The notes below the pieces were generated by a model. It was given only the letters and a program-made list of their open reading frames with translations, made no database searches and was not told the origin of the DNA. DNA of 64,000 bases, taken from NCBI RefSeq assembly GCF_010723575.1, contig NZ_BLKZ01000001.1, forward strand, positions 3,038,001 to 3,102,000, in the 5' to 3' direction. Numbering within the stretch: the first letter of the stretch is position 1; each line of letters starts with the position of its first letter. Below are positions 26,151-34,956 of the stretch, one piece after another. The stretch is from Mycobacterium bourgelatii. GTDB taxonomy: Bacteria; Actinomycetota; Actinomycetes; Mycobacteriales; Mycobacteriaceae. Made by a program: the position numbers and the translations under genes.

Positions 26151-28502
26151 GTGCCTTCTAAGACCACTCGCGCTCAAACCGGCCGCCTGAGTAGTCGATT
26201 CTGGCGACTCCTCGGCGCCAGCACGGAAAAGAACCGGAACCGCTCGATGGCCGAGGTCACCGCCTCGGCCGAGTACGACAAAGAGGCCGCCGACCTCAGC
26301 GACGAGAAGCTGCGCAAGGCGGCGGGACTGCTCAACCTCGACGATCTCGCGAACTCCTCCGACATTCCCCAGTTCCTCGCCATCGCCCGAGAGGCGGCCG
26401 AGCGGACAACCGGGCTGCGGCCGTTCGACGTGCAGCTACTCGGCGCCCTGCGCATGCTGGCCGGCGACGTCATCGAAATGGCCACCGGCGAGGGCAAGAC
26501 CCTTGCCGGGGCGATCGCAGCCGCGGGCTATGCGCTGGCGGGTCGGCACGTGCACGTCGTCACCATCAACGACTACCTGGCCCGCCGCGACGCGGAGTGG
26601 ATGGGCCCGCTGATCGAGGCGCTGGGACTGACGGTCGGCTGGATCACCGCGGAGTCGACGAGTGAGGACCGCAAGGCGGCGTACAACTGCAACGTCACCT
26701 ACGCCTCGGTGAACGAGATCGGGTTCGACGTCCTGCGTGATCAGCTCGTCACAGACGTCGACGACCTGGTGTCACCCAAACCGGACGTCGCGCTCATCGA
26801 CGAAGCGGACTCCGTCTTGGTCGACGAGGCGCTGGTGCCGCTGGTGCTGGCCGGGACCACGCACCGGGAGACGCCGCGGCTCGAGATCATCAAGCTGGTC
26901 GGTCAGTTGACCCCAGGGGAGGATTTCGACACGGACTCCGACAACCGCAATGTCCACCTGACCGAAGCCGGCGCCCGCAAGGTCGAAAAGGCGCTGGGCG
27001 GCATCGATCTGTACTCCGAGGAACACGTCGGCACCACGCTGACAGAGGTCAATGTCGCGTTGCATGCCCATGTGCTGCTGCAGCGCGACGTGCATTACAT
27101 CGTCCGCGACGGTGCGGTGCAACTGATCAACGCCTCGCGGGGCCGCATCGCCCAGCTGCAGCGCTGGCCGGACGGTTTGCAGGCCGCGGTCGAGGCAAAG
27201 GAGGGCATCGAAACTACCGAGACCGGCGAGGTGCTCGACACGATCACGGTGCAGGCGCTGATCAACCGCTACGCGACGGTGTGCGGGATGACCGGCACCG
27301 CGTTGGCCGCCGGTGAACAGCTGCGCCAGTTCTACAAGCTGGGTGTCTCACCGATACCGCCGAACACCCCCAACATCCGTGAGGACGAGTCCGACCGGGT
27401 CTACATCACCGCAGCCGCCAAGAACGACGCGATCGTGGATCACATCGTCGAGGTCCACGAGACCGGGCAACCGGTGCTGGTCGGCACCCGCGACGTCGCC
27501 GAATCCGAAGAGCTGCACGAGCGCTTGCTGCGGCGCGGAGTGCCGGCGGTGGTGCTCAACGCGAAGAACGACGCCGAAGAGGCGCAGGTCATCGCCGAGG
27601 CCGGTAAGTACGGGGCGGTCACGGTGTCCACGCAGATGGCCGGTCGGGGCACCGACATCCGGCTGGGCGGTTCGGACGAGGCCGATCACGACCGGGTCGC
27701 CGAACTGGGTGGACTGCACGTGGTGGGCACCGGCCGGCATAACACCGAGCGGTTGGACAACCAGTTGCGTGGCCGGGCCGGACGCCAGGGCGACCCCGGA
27801 TCGTCGGTGTTCTTCTCCAGCTGGGAAGACGACGTCGTCGCGGCCAACCTCGACCCCAACAAGCTCCCCACCGAAACCGACGAGGACGGGCGGATCATCA
27901 GCCCCAAGACCAGCGGCCTGCTCGACCATGCGCAGCGCGTCGCCGAGGGCCGGTTGCTGGACGTACACGCCAACACGTGGCGCTACAACCAGTTGATCGC
28001 CCAGCAGCGCGCCATCATCGTCGATCGCCGAAACACGCTGCTGCGTACCCCAACGGCCCGCGAAGAGCTCGAAGACCTGGCGCCCAAGCGGTACAAGAAG
28101 CTCCTCGAGGTCCTGTCGAAGGAAGAGGACGAGGCCGCAGCGGAGAAGCGCCTGGAAAAGATCTGCCGGCTGATCATGCTCTACCACCTCGACCGGGGCT
28201 GGGCCGACCACTTGGCCTACCTGGCCGACATCCGCGAGAGCATCCATCTGCGTGCGTTGGGTCGACAGAACCCGCTCGACGAATTCCACCGGCTGGCGGT
28301 CGACGCGTTCGCATCGCTGGCCGCGGACGCCATCGAGGCGGCCCAACAAACCTTCGAGACGGCCAACATCCTCGAAGAGGAACCTGGCCTGGATCTTTCC
28401 AAGCTGGCCCGGCCGACCTCGACGTGGACCTACATGGTCAACGACAACCCGCTGGCCGACGACACACTTTCGACGTTGAGCCTGCCCGGCGTATTCCGCT
28501 GA
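26151..28502 (+). CDS. secA2: SecA2, accessory preprotein translocase ATPase
   Basis: 783-residue SecA2 motor, which exports a subset of proteins including SodA in M. tuberculosis and is needed for virulence. Walker A MATGEGKT, then TINDYLARRDAEWMGP, DEADSVLVDEA and the motif TQMAGRGTDIRLGG with GRAGRQGDPGSS; it lacks the C-terminal zinc/linker region of SecA1. The GTG at 26151 (VPSKTTRAQ) matches the start I expect from the family; TACCGT at 26139-26144 is six bases upstream, consistent with a leaderless message. An upstream frame extension overlaps ilvG and is rejected. Confidence 0.93.
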   Translation: MPSKTTRAQTGRLSSRFWRLLGASTEKNRNRSMAEVTASAEYDKEAADLSDEKLRKAAGLLNLDDLANSSDIPQFLAIAREAAERTTGLRPFDVQLLGALRMLAGDVIEMATGEGKTLAGAIAAAGYALAGRHVHVVTINDYLARRDAEWMGPLIEALGLTVGWITAESTSEDRKAAYNCNVTYASVNEIGFDVLRDQLVTDVDDLVSPKPDVALIDEADSVLVDEALVPLVLAGTTHRETPRLEIIKLVGQLTPGEDFDTDSDNRNVHLTEAGARKVEKALGGIDLYSEEHVGTTLTEVNVALHAHVLLQRDVHYIVRDGAVQLINASRGRIAQLQRWPDGLQAAVEAKEGIETTETGEVLDTITVQALINRYATVCGMTGTALAAGEQLRQFYKLGVSPIPPNTPNIREDESDRVYITAAAKNDAIVDHIVEVHETGQPVLVGTRDVAESEELHERLLRRGVPAVVLNAKNDAEEAQVIAEAGKYGAVTVSTQMAGRGTDIRLGGSDEADHDRVAELGGLHVVGTGRHNTERLDNQLRGRAGRQGDPGSSVFFSSWEDDVVAANLDPNKLPTETDEDGRIISPKTSGLLDHAQRVAEGRLLDVHANTWRYNQLIAQQRAIIVDRRNTLLRTPTAREELEDLAPKRYKKLLEVLSKEEDEAAAEKRLEKICRLIMLYHLDRGWADHLAYLADIRESIHLRALGRQNPLDEFHRLAVDAFASLAADAIEAAQQTFETANILEEEPGLDLSKLARPTSTWTYMVNDNPLADDTLSTLSLPGVFR

Positions 28503-28512
28503 GTCGCTGAGT

Positions 28513-28621
28513 ATTGCCCGGCTCCACCTCAGTCCGCTGTGCGGACCGCATCGTCGTCGGGCTCGGCCAGATTGCCCAACTCCTCAACAGTCCGCTGTGC
28601 GGACCGCATCGTCGTCGGGCT
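28513..28621. repeat. 58-bp tandem repeat (about 1.9 copies) between secA2 and pgsA2
   Basis: Two copies with a 58-base period: 28513-28570 and 28571-28621. The last 34 bases of the unit (28530-28563 and 28588-28621) are identical; the first 20 (starting ATTGCCC) agree at 15 of 20. Each identical part holds a GTCCGC-TGT-GCGGAC hairpin. Position and period resemble mycobacterial MIRU/VNTR loci. It ends 13 bases before the pgsA2 start, so copy number could alter its leader. Confidence 0.85.
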
Positions 28622-28634
28622 AATGTCACCGCTC

Positions 28635-29270
28635 ATGGAGCCTGTGCTCGCACAGAACCGGGTGCTGACGGTGCCCAATGTGCTGAGCATCGCGCGCCTC
28701 GTGCTGATCCCGGTGTTCATCTACCTGATGCTCGTCGAGCACGCCACGGGTTGGGCGGTGGCGATTCTGATGTTCAGCGGGGTATCGGATTATGCGGACG
28801 GCAAGATCGCCAGGCTGCTGAACCAGTCGTCAAAGTTGGGCACGCTGCTGGATCCTGCGGTCGACCGTCTGTACATGGTCACCGTCCCCATCGTGTTCGG
28901 GATCAGCGGCATCGCGCCCTGGTGGTTCATCATCACCTTGCTGGCCCGCGACGGCCTGCTGGCGCTGACCCTGCCGCTGCTATGGACGCGCGGGCTGACC
29001 GCCCTACCTGTCACCTACATAGGCAAGGCCGCGACGTTCGCCCTCATGGCCGGCTTTCCATTGGTGCTGCTGGGGCAGGGGGACGCGCTGTGGAGCCGGA
29101 TCGTGGGGTGGTTCGGCTGGGCATTCCTGATCTGGGGCCTCTACATGTACCTGTGGGCGTTCGTGCTCTACCTGGTGCAGATGGCACTGGTGATGCGCGA
29201 GATGCCCAACGTCAAGCGGACAAAGCCGCGAACCCCGCCGTCGGCCCCCAACGCGGGTGAGCATGGCTGA
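28635..29270 (+). CDS. pgsA2: CDP-alcohol phosphatidyltransferase (PgsA2)
   Basis: 211-residue membrane enzyme of the CDP-alcohol phosphatidyltransferase family, annotated as phosphatidylglycerophosphate synthase. The catalytic pattern is complete: DYADGKIAR, then G and DPAVD with the spacing D-x2-DG-x2-AR-x8-G-x3-D-x3-D. Several membrane helices follow. The acceptor alcohol is not established for this paralogue. ATG 28635 (MEPVLAQN) matches Rv1822; ATG 28623 would add MSPL. The 3' end overlaps the next gene. First gene of a co-directional run to 33966, with a tandem repeat in its leader. Confidence 0.88.
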   Translation: MEPVLAQNRVLTVPNVLSIARLVLIPVFIYLMLVEHATGWAVAILMFSGVSDYADGKIARLLNQSSKLGTLLDPAVDRLYMVTVPIVFGISGIAPWWFIITLLARDGLLALTLPLLWTRGLTALPVTYIGKAATFALMAGFPLVLLGQGDALWSRIVGWFGWAFLIWGLYMYLWAFVLYLVQMALVMREMPNVKRTKPRTPPSAPNAGEHG

Positions 29271-30186
29271 ACCGGATCGGCTGCTCGGCGGCTACGACCC
29301 CAACGCCGGCTACAGCGCCCGCGTCACGGCCAGGCCGAAACACATCCCGGTGCCGTCGCTGCTGCGCGCCCTGCTGTCGGAGCACCTCGATCCCGGGTAC
29401 GCCGCGGCGGCCGCCAAACGGCAAGAGTCGGACACACCCCAGACTCCGGGCAGCCGCGTGACCGGCTGGCTGTGGCAGGCGCTGGCCGCGACCCTGGTCG
29501 CCGCGGTATTCGCCGCCGCCGTGGCGCAAGCCCGTTCAGTTGCTCCCGGCGTGCGCAATGCCCAGCACCTGCTCGCGGCGAGCGTGCGGTCGACCAATGC
29601 CGCCGCCGCCAAGCTGGCGCAGCAACGCAGCGTCCTTTCGGCGAAGGTCGATGATGTGCAACGAATCGCGCTGGCCGACGACATCGAGGGCCAACGTTTG
29701 CTCCGGCAGCTGGACGGGATGAGCCGAGCCGCGGCCAGCAGCCGCATCATCGGCCCCGGCTTGACGGTGACGGTGACCGACCCGGGCGTTGGACCCAATC
29801 TGTCCGACGCATCCAAACAGCGGGTGAGCGGCAGCCGTCAGATCATCCTCGACCGCGACTTGCAACTCGTCGTCAATTCGTTGTGGGCCAGCGGGGCCGA
29901 AGCGATCGCAGTCGACGGCGCCCGGATCGGGCCGAACGTGACGATTCGGCAGGCCGGGGGATCGATCCTGGTGGACAACAATCCGGCCAGCAGCCCATAC
30001 ACGATCGTCGCGATTGGCCCGCCGAATGCGATGAAGGACGTCTTCGACGACAGCCCGGGGCTGCGGCGACTGCGGCTGCTGGAAGTCTCCTACGGCGTGG
30101 GGGTCAGCGTGACCACCAGTGATGCACTGACGCTGCCGGCCGCAACGGTGCGGGATGTCAAGTTCGCGAAGAAGATTGGTTCCTAG
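29263..30186 (+). CDS. DUF881 membrane-anchored protein (Rv1823 type)
   Basis: 307 residues: a cytosolic N-terminus, one membrane segment near residues 70-90 (LVAAVFAAAVAQARS), a predicted helical stalk, then a DUF881 domain outside the membrane (GPGLTVTVTDPG...ILVDNN-type core). DUF881 proteins of actinobacteria are linked to cell division and envelope growth, but the function is not proven. ATG 29263 lies inside the end of pgsA2 (stop 29268-29270); a GTG at 29257 is equally possible. A second DUF881 protein is encoded at 30614. Confidence 0.85.
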   Translation: MAEPDRLLGGYDPNAGYSARVTARPKHIPVPSLLRALLSEHLDPGYAAAAAKRQESDTPQTPGSRVTGWLWQALAATLVAAVFAAAVAQARSVAPGVRNAQHLLAASVRSTNAAAAKLAQQRSVLSAKVDDVQRIALADDIEGQRLLRQLDGMSRAAASSRIIGPGLTVTVTDPGVGPNLSDASKQRVSGSRQIILDRDLQLVVNSLWASGAEAIAVDGARIGPNVTIRQAGGSILVDNNPASSPYTIVAIGPPNAMKDVFDDSPGLRRLRLLEVSYGVGVSVTTSDALTLPAATVRDVKFAKKIGS

Positions 30187-30220
30187 TGGAGGAAATCCTG
30201 GTGAGAGAGATCCGACCGGC

Positions 30221-30553
30221 ATGATCGGAATCGCGGCGCTTGCCATTGGCATCGTGCTGGGCCTGGTGTTCCACCCCAGCGTGCCCGAGGTAATCCAGCC
30301 CTACCTGCCGATTGCGGTGGTCGCCGCGCTCGACGCGGTGTTCGGCGGACTGCGGGCCTACCTGGAGAAGATCTTCGATCCAAAGGTGTTCGTGGTCTCG
30401 TTCGTTTTCAACGTCTTCGTGGCGGCGCTGATCGTCTACGTCGGCGACCAATTGGGGGTGGGCACCCAGTTGTCCACCGCGATCGTCGTCGTCCTGGGCA
30501 TCCGCATCTTCGGCAACGCCGCCGCGTTGCGGCGCCGGTTGTTCGGAGCGTGA
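30221..30553 (+). CDS. Small basic membrane protein, DUF1290 (Rv1824 type)
   Basis: 110 residues with three hydrophobic segments and the well-conserved core VVAALDAVFGGLRAYLEKIFDPKVFVVSF seen in Sbp/DUF1290 proteins, which in other Gram-positives lie beside division genes (ylxW/ylxX context with DUF881 proteins). The same DUF881-DUF1290-DUF881 order here supports a joint envelope or division role (inference). ATG 30221 is used; the M. tuberculosis annotation may begin a few codons upstream, but no good start codon is seen in frame. Confidence 0.83.
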   Translation: MIGIAALAIGIVLGLVFHPSVPEVIQPYLPIAVVAALDAVFGGLRAYLEKIFDPKVFVVSFVFNVFVAALIVYVGDQLGVGTQLSTAIVVVLGIRIFGNAAALRRRLFGA

Positions 30554-30613
30554 CGCAGTGAGGACGATGAAGAGGAGGGGCGCCCTTTCACCCATGAGGG
30601 AGGTGAGACCAGC

Positions 30614-31510
30614 GTGAGCCAGGACGTTGACGGGCACGCGGGCGGCGCCAACGAACCCGATCGCACCGCGGCACAACAGAACCAGCCGGCTGCCGAGCCC
30701 GCGGCTCACCGCGGCGGGCGCCATGGCCGTCACGAACTGCCCGCCGAGCGGGCCCGTCCCAGAATCAATCCGTTCCGCCGCGCCAAAGGCACCGGGCGGA
30801 CGGAACCGTCACGGGGTGGTCGCTCACGCCTGGTGTTCGGAGCGCTGGCGGTGTTGCTGTGTCTGGTTTTGGGCGTCGCGATCGTCACCCAGGTCCGTCA
30901 GAACGACTCCGGTGACTCGCTGGAAACGGCCCGTCCCGCAGATCTGTTGGTGCTGCTGGATTCATTGCGGCAGCGCGAGGCGACGCTGAATGCGGAAGTC
31001 GCCGAACTGCAAAACACCCTCAACGAGCTTCAGACATCCGGCAACAACGACCAAGCCGCAATCGAACGGGCGCAGGCCAAACTCGCGGCTCTGTCCATTC
31101 TGGTGGGCGCAGTGGGCGCCACTGGGCCGGGCGTCACGGTGAAAATCGACGACCCAGGCCCCGGGGTGTCGGCCGAAGCGATGCTGGATGTGATCAACGA
31201 ACTGCGGGCCGCCGGCGCCGAAGCCATCGAAATCAATGACGGACAGCAGTCGGTGCGGGTGGGAGTCGACACCTGGGTGGTCGGGTCGCCGGGGGCACTG
31301 ATCATCGACTCCAAGTCGCTGTCCCCGCCGTATTCGATTCTGGCCATTGGTGATCCGCCGACCCTGGCCGCGGCAATGCACATACCCGGTGGCGCCGAGG
31401 ACAGCATCAAACGCGTCGGTGGGCGGATGTCGGTGCAGCAAGCCGACCGTGTCGACGTCACCACCTTGCGGCAACCAAAACCGCACCAATACGCTCAGCC
31501 CGTCAAGTGA
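30614..31510 (+). CDS. DUF881 membrane-anchored protein (Rv1825 type)
   Basis: 298 residues: a hydrophilic N-terminal cytosolic tail (about 72 residues, rich in Gly, Arg and Gln), one membrane helix (about 73-95), a coiled-coil segment with REATLNAEVAELQNTLNELQ (about 115-150) and a C-terminal DUF881 domain. GTG 30614 is preceded by GGGAGGTGAG. It is the paralogue of the product of 29263 and probably forms a complex with it and the DUF1290 protein. Length fits Rv1825 (292). Confidence 0.85.
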   Translation: MSQDVDGHAGGANEPDRTAAQQNQPAAEPAAHRGGRHGRHELPAERARPRINPFRRAKGTGRTEPSRGGRSRLVFGALAVLLCLVLGVAIVTQVRQNDSGDSLETARPADLLVLLDSLRQREATLNAEVAELQNTLNELQTSGNNDQAAIERAQAKLAALSILVGAVGATGPGVTVKIDDPGPGVSAEAMLDVINELRAAGAEAIEINDGQQSVRVGVDTWVVGSPGALIIDSKSLSPPYSILAIGDPPTLAAAMHIPGGAEDSIKRVGGRMSVQQADRVDVTTLRQPKPHQYAQPVK

Positions 31511-31532
31511 ACCGATCAGCCTGAGGAGCACC

Positions 31533-31937
31533 GTGAGCGATATCCCGCCGGATCTGCACTACACCGCCGAACACGAGTGGGTTCGGCGCACCTCAGAAGA
31601 CACGGTGCGGATCGGGATCACTGATTTCGCGCAGTCGGCCCTGGGTGACGTGGTGTTCGTGCAGTTGCCCGATGTGGGCACCAAGGTGACCGCAGGGGAA
31701 GCCTTCGGCGAGGTGGAGTCGACCAAGTCGGTGTCGGATCTCTTTGCGCCGCTATCGGGAACGATCGCTGCGGTCAACGGCGACCTGGAAGGTAACCCGC
31801 AACTGGTGAACTCCGACCCGTACAGCGCCGGCTGGCTGGTAGACGTACAGGTCGACGGCCCGGAAGCGGCCGGACTGGAGTCCGCCATCGCGGAGCTGCT
31901 CGACGCGGAGGCCTACCGCGGAACGCTGACCGAATGA
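31533..31937 (+). CDS. gcvH: Glycine cleavage system H protein
   Basis: 134-residue lipoyl carrier of the glycine cleavage complex; it shuttles the aminomethyl group from the P protein (GcvB at 35209) to the T protein. The lipoylation site is Lys65 in VESTKSVSDL, and the ending NPQLVNSDPYSAGWL is typical. GTG 31533 follows GAGGAG at 31523-31528. The gene sits in the pgsA2-garA cluster rather than beside gcvB, as in M. tuberculosis. Confidence 0.95.
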   Translation: MSDIPPDLHYTAEHEWVRRTSEDTVRIGITDFAQSALGDVVFVQLPDVGTKVTAGEAFGEVESTKSVSDLFAPLSGTIAAVNGDLEGNPQLVNSDPYSAGWLVDVQVDGPEAAGLESAIAELLDAEAYRGTLTE

Positions 31938-32150
31938 CGATTGCTAAGGTCCGAAAGTATCGCGAAGCACCGAAGGAAGCGCGGGTAGGAGAAGCTAGGC
32001 TATCGGGCTTACGATCCTGCAAGTGGTGAGCACGTCGCAGGCTGTGCCCGGTACGGTCTAGCGTCACAAGCACGTGGAAGTACGAGAAGTCAGCAAGTCG
32101 GCCGAATGGCCCGGTGAGCGAACGCCACAGCGGCCAGTGAGGAGCAGCGG

Positions 32151-32618
32151 GTGACAGACAACGACCAGACCTCTGACGAAGTCACTGTGGAGACGACGTC
32201 CGTCTTCCGCGCCGACTTCCTCAATGAACTGGACGCTCCTGCGCAGGCGGGTACCGAGAGTGCCGTTTCGGGAGTGGAGGGACTTCCCGCGGGCTCGGCC
32301 CTGTTGGTCGTCAAACGCGGGCCGAACGCCGGGTCCCGATTCCTGCTCGACCAAGCCGTCACCTCGGCCGGCCGCCATCCCGACAGCGACATCTTCCTCG
32401 ACGATGTCACCGTGAGCCGTCGGCACGCCGAATTCCGGCTGGAGAGCGGCGAGTTCAGCGTTGTGGACGTCGGCAGCCTCAACGGCACCTACGCCAACCG
32501 CGAGCCGGTGGATTCGGCCGTGCTGGCCAACGGCGACGAGGTCCAGATCGGCAAGTTCCGCCTGGTGTTCTTGACCGGGCCCAAGGGCGACGACGACGGG
32601 GGCACCGCAGGCCAGTGA
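32151..32618 (+). CDS. garA: GarA, FHA-domain regulator of glutamate metabolism
   Basis: 155-residue forkhead-associated protein that binds and controls 2-oxoglutarate decarboxylase/KGD and glutamate dehydrogenase in mycobacteria, switched off by PknB/PknG phosphorylation. The ETTSVF motif has the two phosphorylatable threonines at residues 15-16; the FHA core is GRHPDSDIFLDDVTVSRRH and GSLNGTY (about 75-115). GTG 32151 has GAGGAG at 32139-32144. The N-terminus is a few residues shorter than the M. tuberculosis protein (162). A 213-base spacer separates it from gcvH and may hold its own promoter. It overlaps the next gene (GTGA). Confidence 0.95.
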   Translation: MTDNDQTSDEVTVETTSVFRADFLNELDAPAQAGTESAVSGVEGLPAGSALLVVKRGPNAGSRFLLDQAVTSAGRHPDSDIFLDDVTVSRRHAEFRLESGEFSVVDVGSLNGTYANREPVDSAVLANGDEVQIGKFRLVFLTGPKGDDDGGTAGQ

Positions 32619-33355
32619 GCGCACCCGATAGTCCCGCAGTCGCCGGGATGTCGATCGGGGCGGTCTTGGAACTGCTGCGACCGGATTTTCCCGACGTCAC
32701 AATCTCCAAGATTCGATTCTTGGAGGCTGAGGGGCTGGTCACGCCACAGCGTGCCGCATCGGGCTACCGCCGGTTCACCGCATACGACTGCGCCCGGCTG
32801 CGCTTCATTCTCACCGCGCAGCGGGATCATTACCTGCCGCTCAAGGTGATCCGGGCCCAGCTTGACGCCCAGCCGGACGGCGAGTTGCCACCGTCTGCGT
32901 CTCCTTACGGCGTACCAAGATTGGTGCCGATAACCGACGACGCGGACAGCGCCGGGGCGGACGCGGGTGCCGTCTCGTCCACTGCCATCCGGCTCAGTCG
33001 CGAAGACCTGCTGGAACGCGCCCAGGTGGACGACGACCTGCTGACAGCGTTGCTCCGAGCCGGGGTGATCACCACGGGGCCGGGCGGCTTCTTCGACGAA
33101 CACACGGTCGTGATCCTCCAATGTGCCCGCGCGCTCTCGGAATACGGTGTCGAGCCCAGGCATCTGCGCGCCTTCCGGTCGGCTGCCGACCGTCAGTCGG
33201 ACCTGATCGCCCAAATCGCCGGCCCGATGGTCAAGGCCGACAAGGCCGGCGCCCGTGACCGTGCTGATGACTTGGCTCGCGAAGTTGCCGCGCTCGCTAT
33301 CACATTGCACACTTCCTTGATCAAATCGGCCGTTCGCGACCTTCTGCAGCGCTGA
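32615..33355 (+). CDS. MerR-family regulator, Rv1828/FtsR type
   Basis: 246-residue MerR regulator. N-terminal winged helix (about residues 12-85) contains ISKIRFLEAEGLVTPQRAASGYRRFTAYD; the remainder is a long helical domain with a second DNA-binding-like region (LSREDLLERAQVDDDLLTALLRAGVI) known from Rv1828. The orthologue in Corynebacterium glutamicum (FtsR) is reported to activate ftsZ, so a division role is plausible. GTG 32615 overlaps the garA stop. Confidence 0.9.
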   Translation: MSAPDSPAVAGMSIGAVLELLRPDFPDVTISKIRFLEAEGLVTPQRAASGYRRFTAYDCARLRFILTAQRDHYLPLKVIRAQLDAQPDGELPPSASPYGVPRLVPITDDADSAGADAGAVSSTAIRLSREDLLERAQVDDDLLTALLRAGVITTGPGGFFDEHTVVILQCARALSEYGVEPRHLRAFRSAADRQSDLIAQIAGPMVKADKAGARDRADDLAREVAALAITLHTSLIKSAVRDLLQR

Positions 33356-33471
33356 GGACTAGACTTCGATCGACAGCTTGGTGTCGGCGACGCGGTGAAG
33401 ATTTGGGGTACACCGCGCCGCCGTGCTGAGTGAAAATCGGACATGGCGGCATGTGCGGAGGGCAGGCGCAG

Positions 33472-33966
33472 ATGGGCGAAGTACGTGTTGTCGGCATTCG
33501 TGTCGAGCAGCCCCAGAACCAGCCGGTGCTGTTGCTGCGCGAGACAAACGGTGACCGGTACCTACCGATCTGGATCGGACAGTCGGAGGCCGCAGCGATC
33601 GCCCTGGAGCAACAGGGCGTGGAGCCACCCCGGCCACTGACGCACGACCTGATCAGGGATGTCATTGCAGCCCTTGGGCATTCGCTCAAGGAGGTGCGCA
33701 TCGTGGACCTGCAGGAGGGCACCTTCTACGCGGATCTGATCTTCGACCGCAACATCAAGGTGTCCGCACGTCCATCCGACTCCGTGGCGATCGCGCTGCG
33801 CGTCGGGGTGCCGATTTACGTCGAGGAAGCCGTACTGGCCCAGGCCGGTCTGCTCATCCCCGACGAGGCCGACGAACAAGAGAGCAGCGCCGTGCGGGAG
33901 GACGAGGTGGAGAAATTCAAGGAATTTCTCGACAGCGTCTCGCCCGACGACTTCAAGGCCACCTAG
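33472..33966 (+). CDS. BFN (bifunctional nuclease, DUF151) domain protein, Rv1829 type
   Basis: 164-residue protein almost entirely made of the DUF151/BFN domain: LPIWIGQSEAAAIALEQQGVEPPRPLTHDL and IKVSARPSDSVAIALRVGVPIYVEEAVL. Plant relatives have nuclease activity; the bacterial role is not established. ATG 33472 (MGEVRVVGIRVEQ) matches the remembered Rv1829 length of 164, with GGAGGG about ten bases upstream; ATG 33451 would add MCGGQAQ. It ends the pgsA2 to Rv1829 run. Confidence 0.92.
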   Translation: MGEVRVVGIRVEQPQNQPVLLLRETNGDRYLPIWIGQSEAAAIALEQQGVEPPRPLTHDLIRDVIAALGHSLKEVRIVDLQEGTFYADLIFDRNIKVSARPSDSVAIALRVGVPIYVEEAVLAQAGLLIPDEADEQESSAVREDEVEKFKEFLDSVSPDDFKAT

Positions 33967-34006
33967 TTAGCCGGCGAGCCACCGAACCCGGCGAACGGTT
34001 GCGGAT

Positions 34007-34058
34007 GGGTCCAGTGACCCTCAAGTTACGGATGAGTCTCATCTCACAGGCTGGACCC
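34007..34058. promoter_or_regulatory. Nested inverted repeats upstream of the second MerR gene
   Basis: GGGTCCAG (34007-34014) is mirrored by CTGGACCC (34051-34058), and within this lies GATGAG-T-CTCATC (34031-34043), also a perfect dyad. This could be an operator array or a cruciform/terminator structure after the BFN gene. No T-run follows, and the spot is about 190 bases before the MerR start. Confidence 0.4.
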
Positions 34059-34248
34059 TCGACACGCCTTGCGCTTAGCGCCCGCTTTCGGTCGCGGCGG
34101 CCATACTTTGATGACGGTTGGATGATCACCGGGATTACGGCGGCAACCTAACGGCGTATGCTCTCAAGCACTCGGGCCTGAGAAGCGAGGTCGTTGGGAC
34201 GGCCAGTGACGCAGCTAGACGAGAGCGCGATCGGCGAGAGGAAGCACC

Positions 34249-34884
34249 GTGAGCGAGCAGCCACGTCAAGGACAGCTTGACCTTGCTGACGACGCGGCCG
34301 CCGCCCCCGGTGGTGGCAGCGGCACACCCAGCAGGGTGACCGACGCAGTGCAGCCCGGACTGTTCCCCGACGATTCCGTGCCCGACGAGTTGGTGGGTTA
34401 CCGCGGGCCCAGCGCCTGCCAGATCGCCGGCATCACCTACCGCCAGTTGGACTACTGGGCGCGGACTTCGCTGGTTGTCCCGTCGATTCGCAGCGCGGCC
34501 GGCTCCGGCAGCCAACGTCTTTATTCGTTCAAGGACATCCTGGTCCTCAAGATCGTCAAGCGGTTGCTGGACACCGGGATCTCGTTGCACAACATCCGGG
34601 TTGCGGTCGACCACCTGCGGCAGCGGGGCGTACAAGACCTGGCCAACATCACCTTGTTCTCCGACGGCACCAGCGTGTACGAGTGCACCTCCGCCGAAGA
34701 GGTCGTCGACCTGTTGCAGGGCGGCCAGGGTGTGTTCGGCATCGCCGTCTCGGGCGCGATGCGCGAGCTGACCGGCGTGATCGCCGACTTCCCCGGTGAG
34801 CGGGCCGACGGCGGGGAGTCGATAGCCGCCCCGGAGGACGAACTGGCTTCGCGTCGCAAGCACCGCGACCGCAAGATCGGCTAG
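34249..34884 (+). CDS. MerR-family regulator, Rv1830/McdR type
   Basis: 211-residue MerR-like regulator. The winged helix (about residues 45-115) has ACQIAGITYRQLDYWARTSLVVPSIRSAAGSGSQRLYSFKDIL; the C-terminal part includes a regulatory region that in the M. tuberculosis orthologue affects chromosome/division genes. GTG 34249 is preceded by GAGAGGAAG. The gene precedes the glycine riboswitch and gcvB but ends before that promoter, so it is probably a separate unit. Confidence 0.9.
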   Translation: MSEQPRQGQLDLADDAAAAPGGGSGTPSRVTDAVQPGLFPDDSVPDELVGYRGPSACQIAGITYRQLDYWARTSLVVPSIRSAAGSGSQRLYSFKDILVLKIVKRLLDTGISLHNIRVAVDHLRQRGVQDLANITLFSDGTSVYECTSAEEVVDLLQGGQGVFGIAVSGAMRELTGVIADFPGERADGGESIAAPEDELASRRKHRDRKIG

Positions 34885-34932
34885 TAGACCGGCTCAGCCT
34901 GCTACGGCGCGCGCCGAGAGCTCGCGGCCGAG

Positions 34933-34938
34933 TAAACT
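34933..34938 (+). promoter_or_regulatory. Likely -10 element of the gcvB riboswitch transcript
   Basis: TAAACT, 18 bases before the first riboswitch stem at 34957, fits the mycobacterial -10 pattern TAnnnT. No clear -35 is seen. Confidence 0.5.
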
Positions 34939-34956
34939 AGACAACGCATCGCACTT

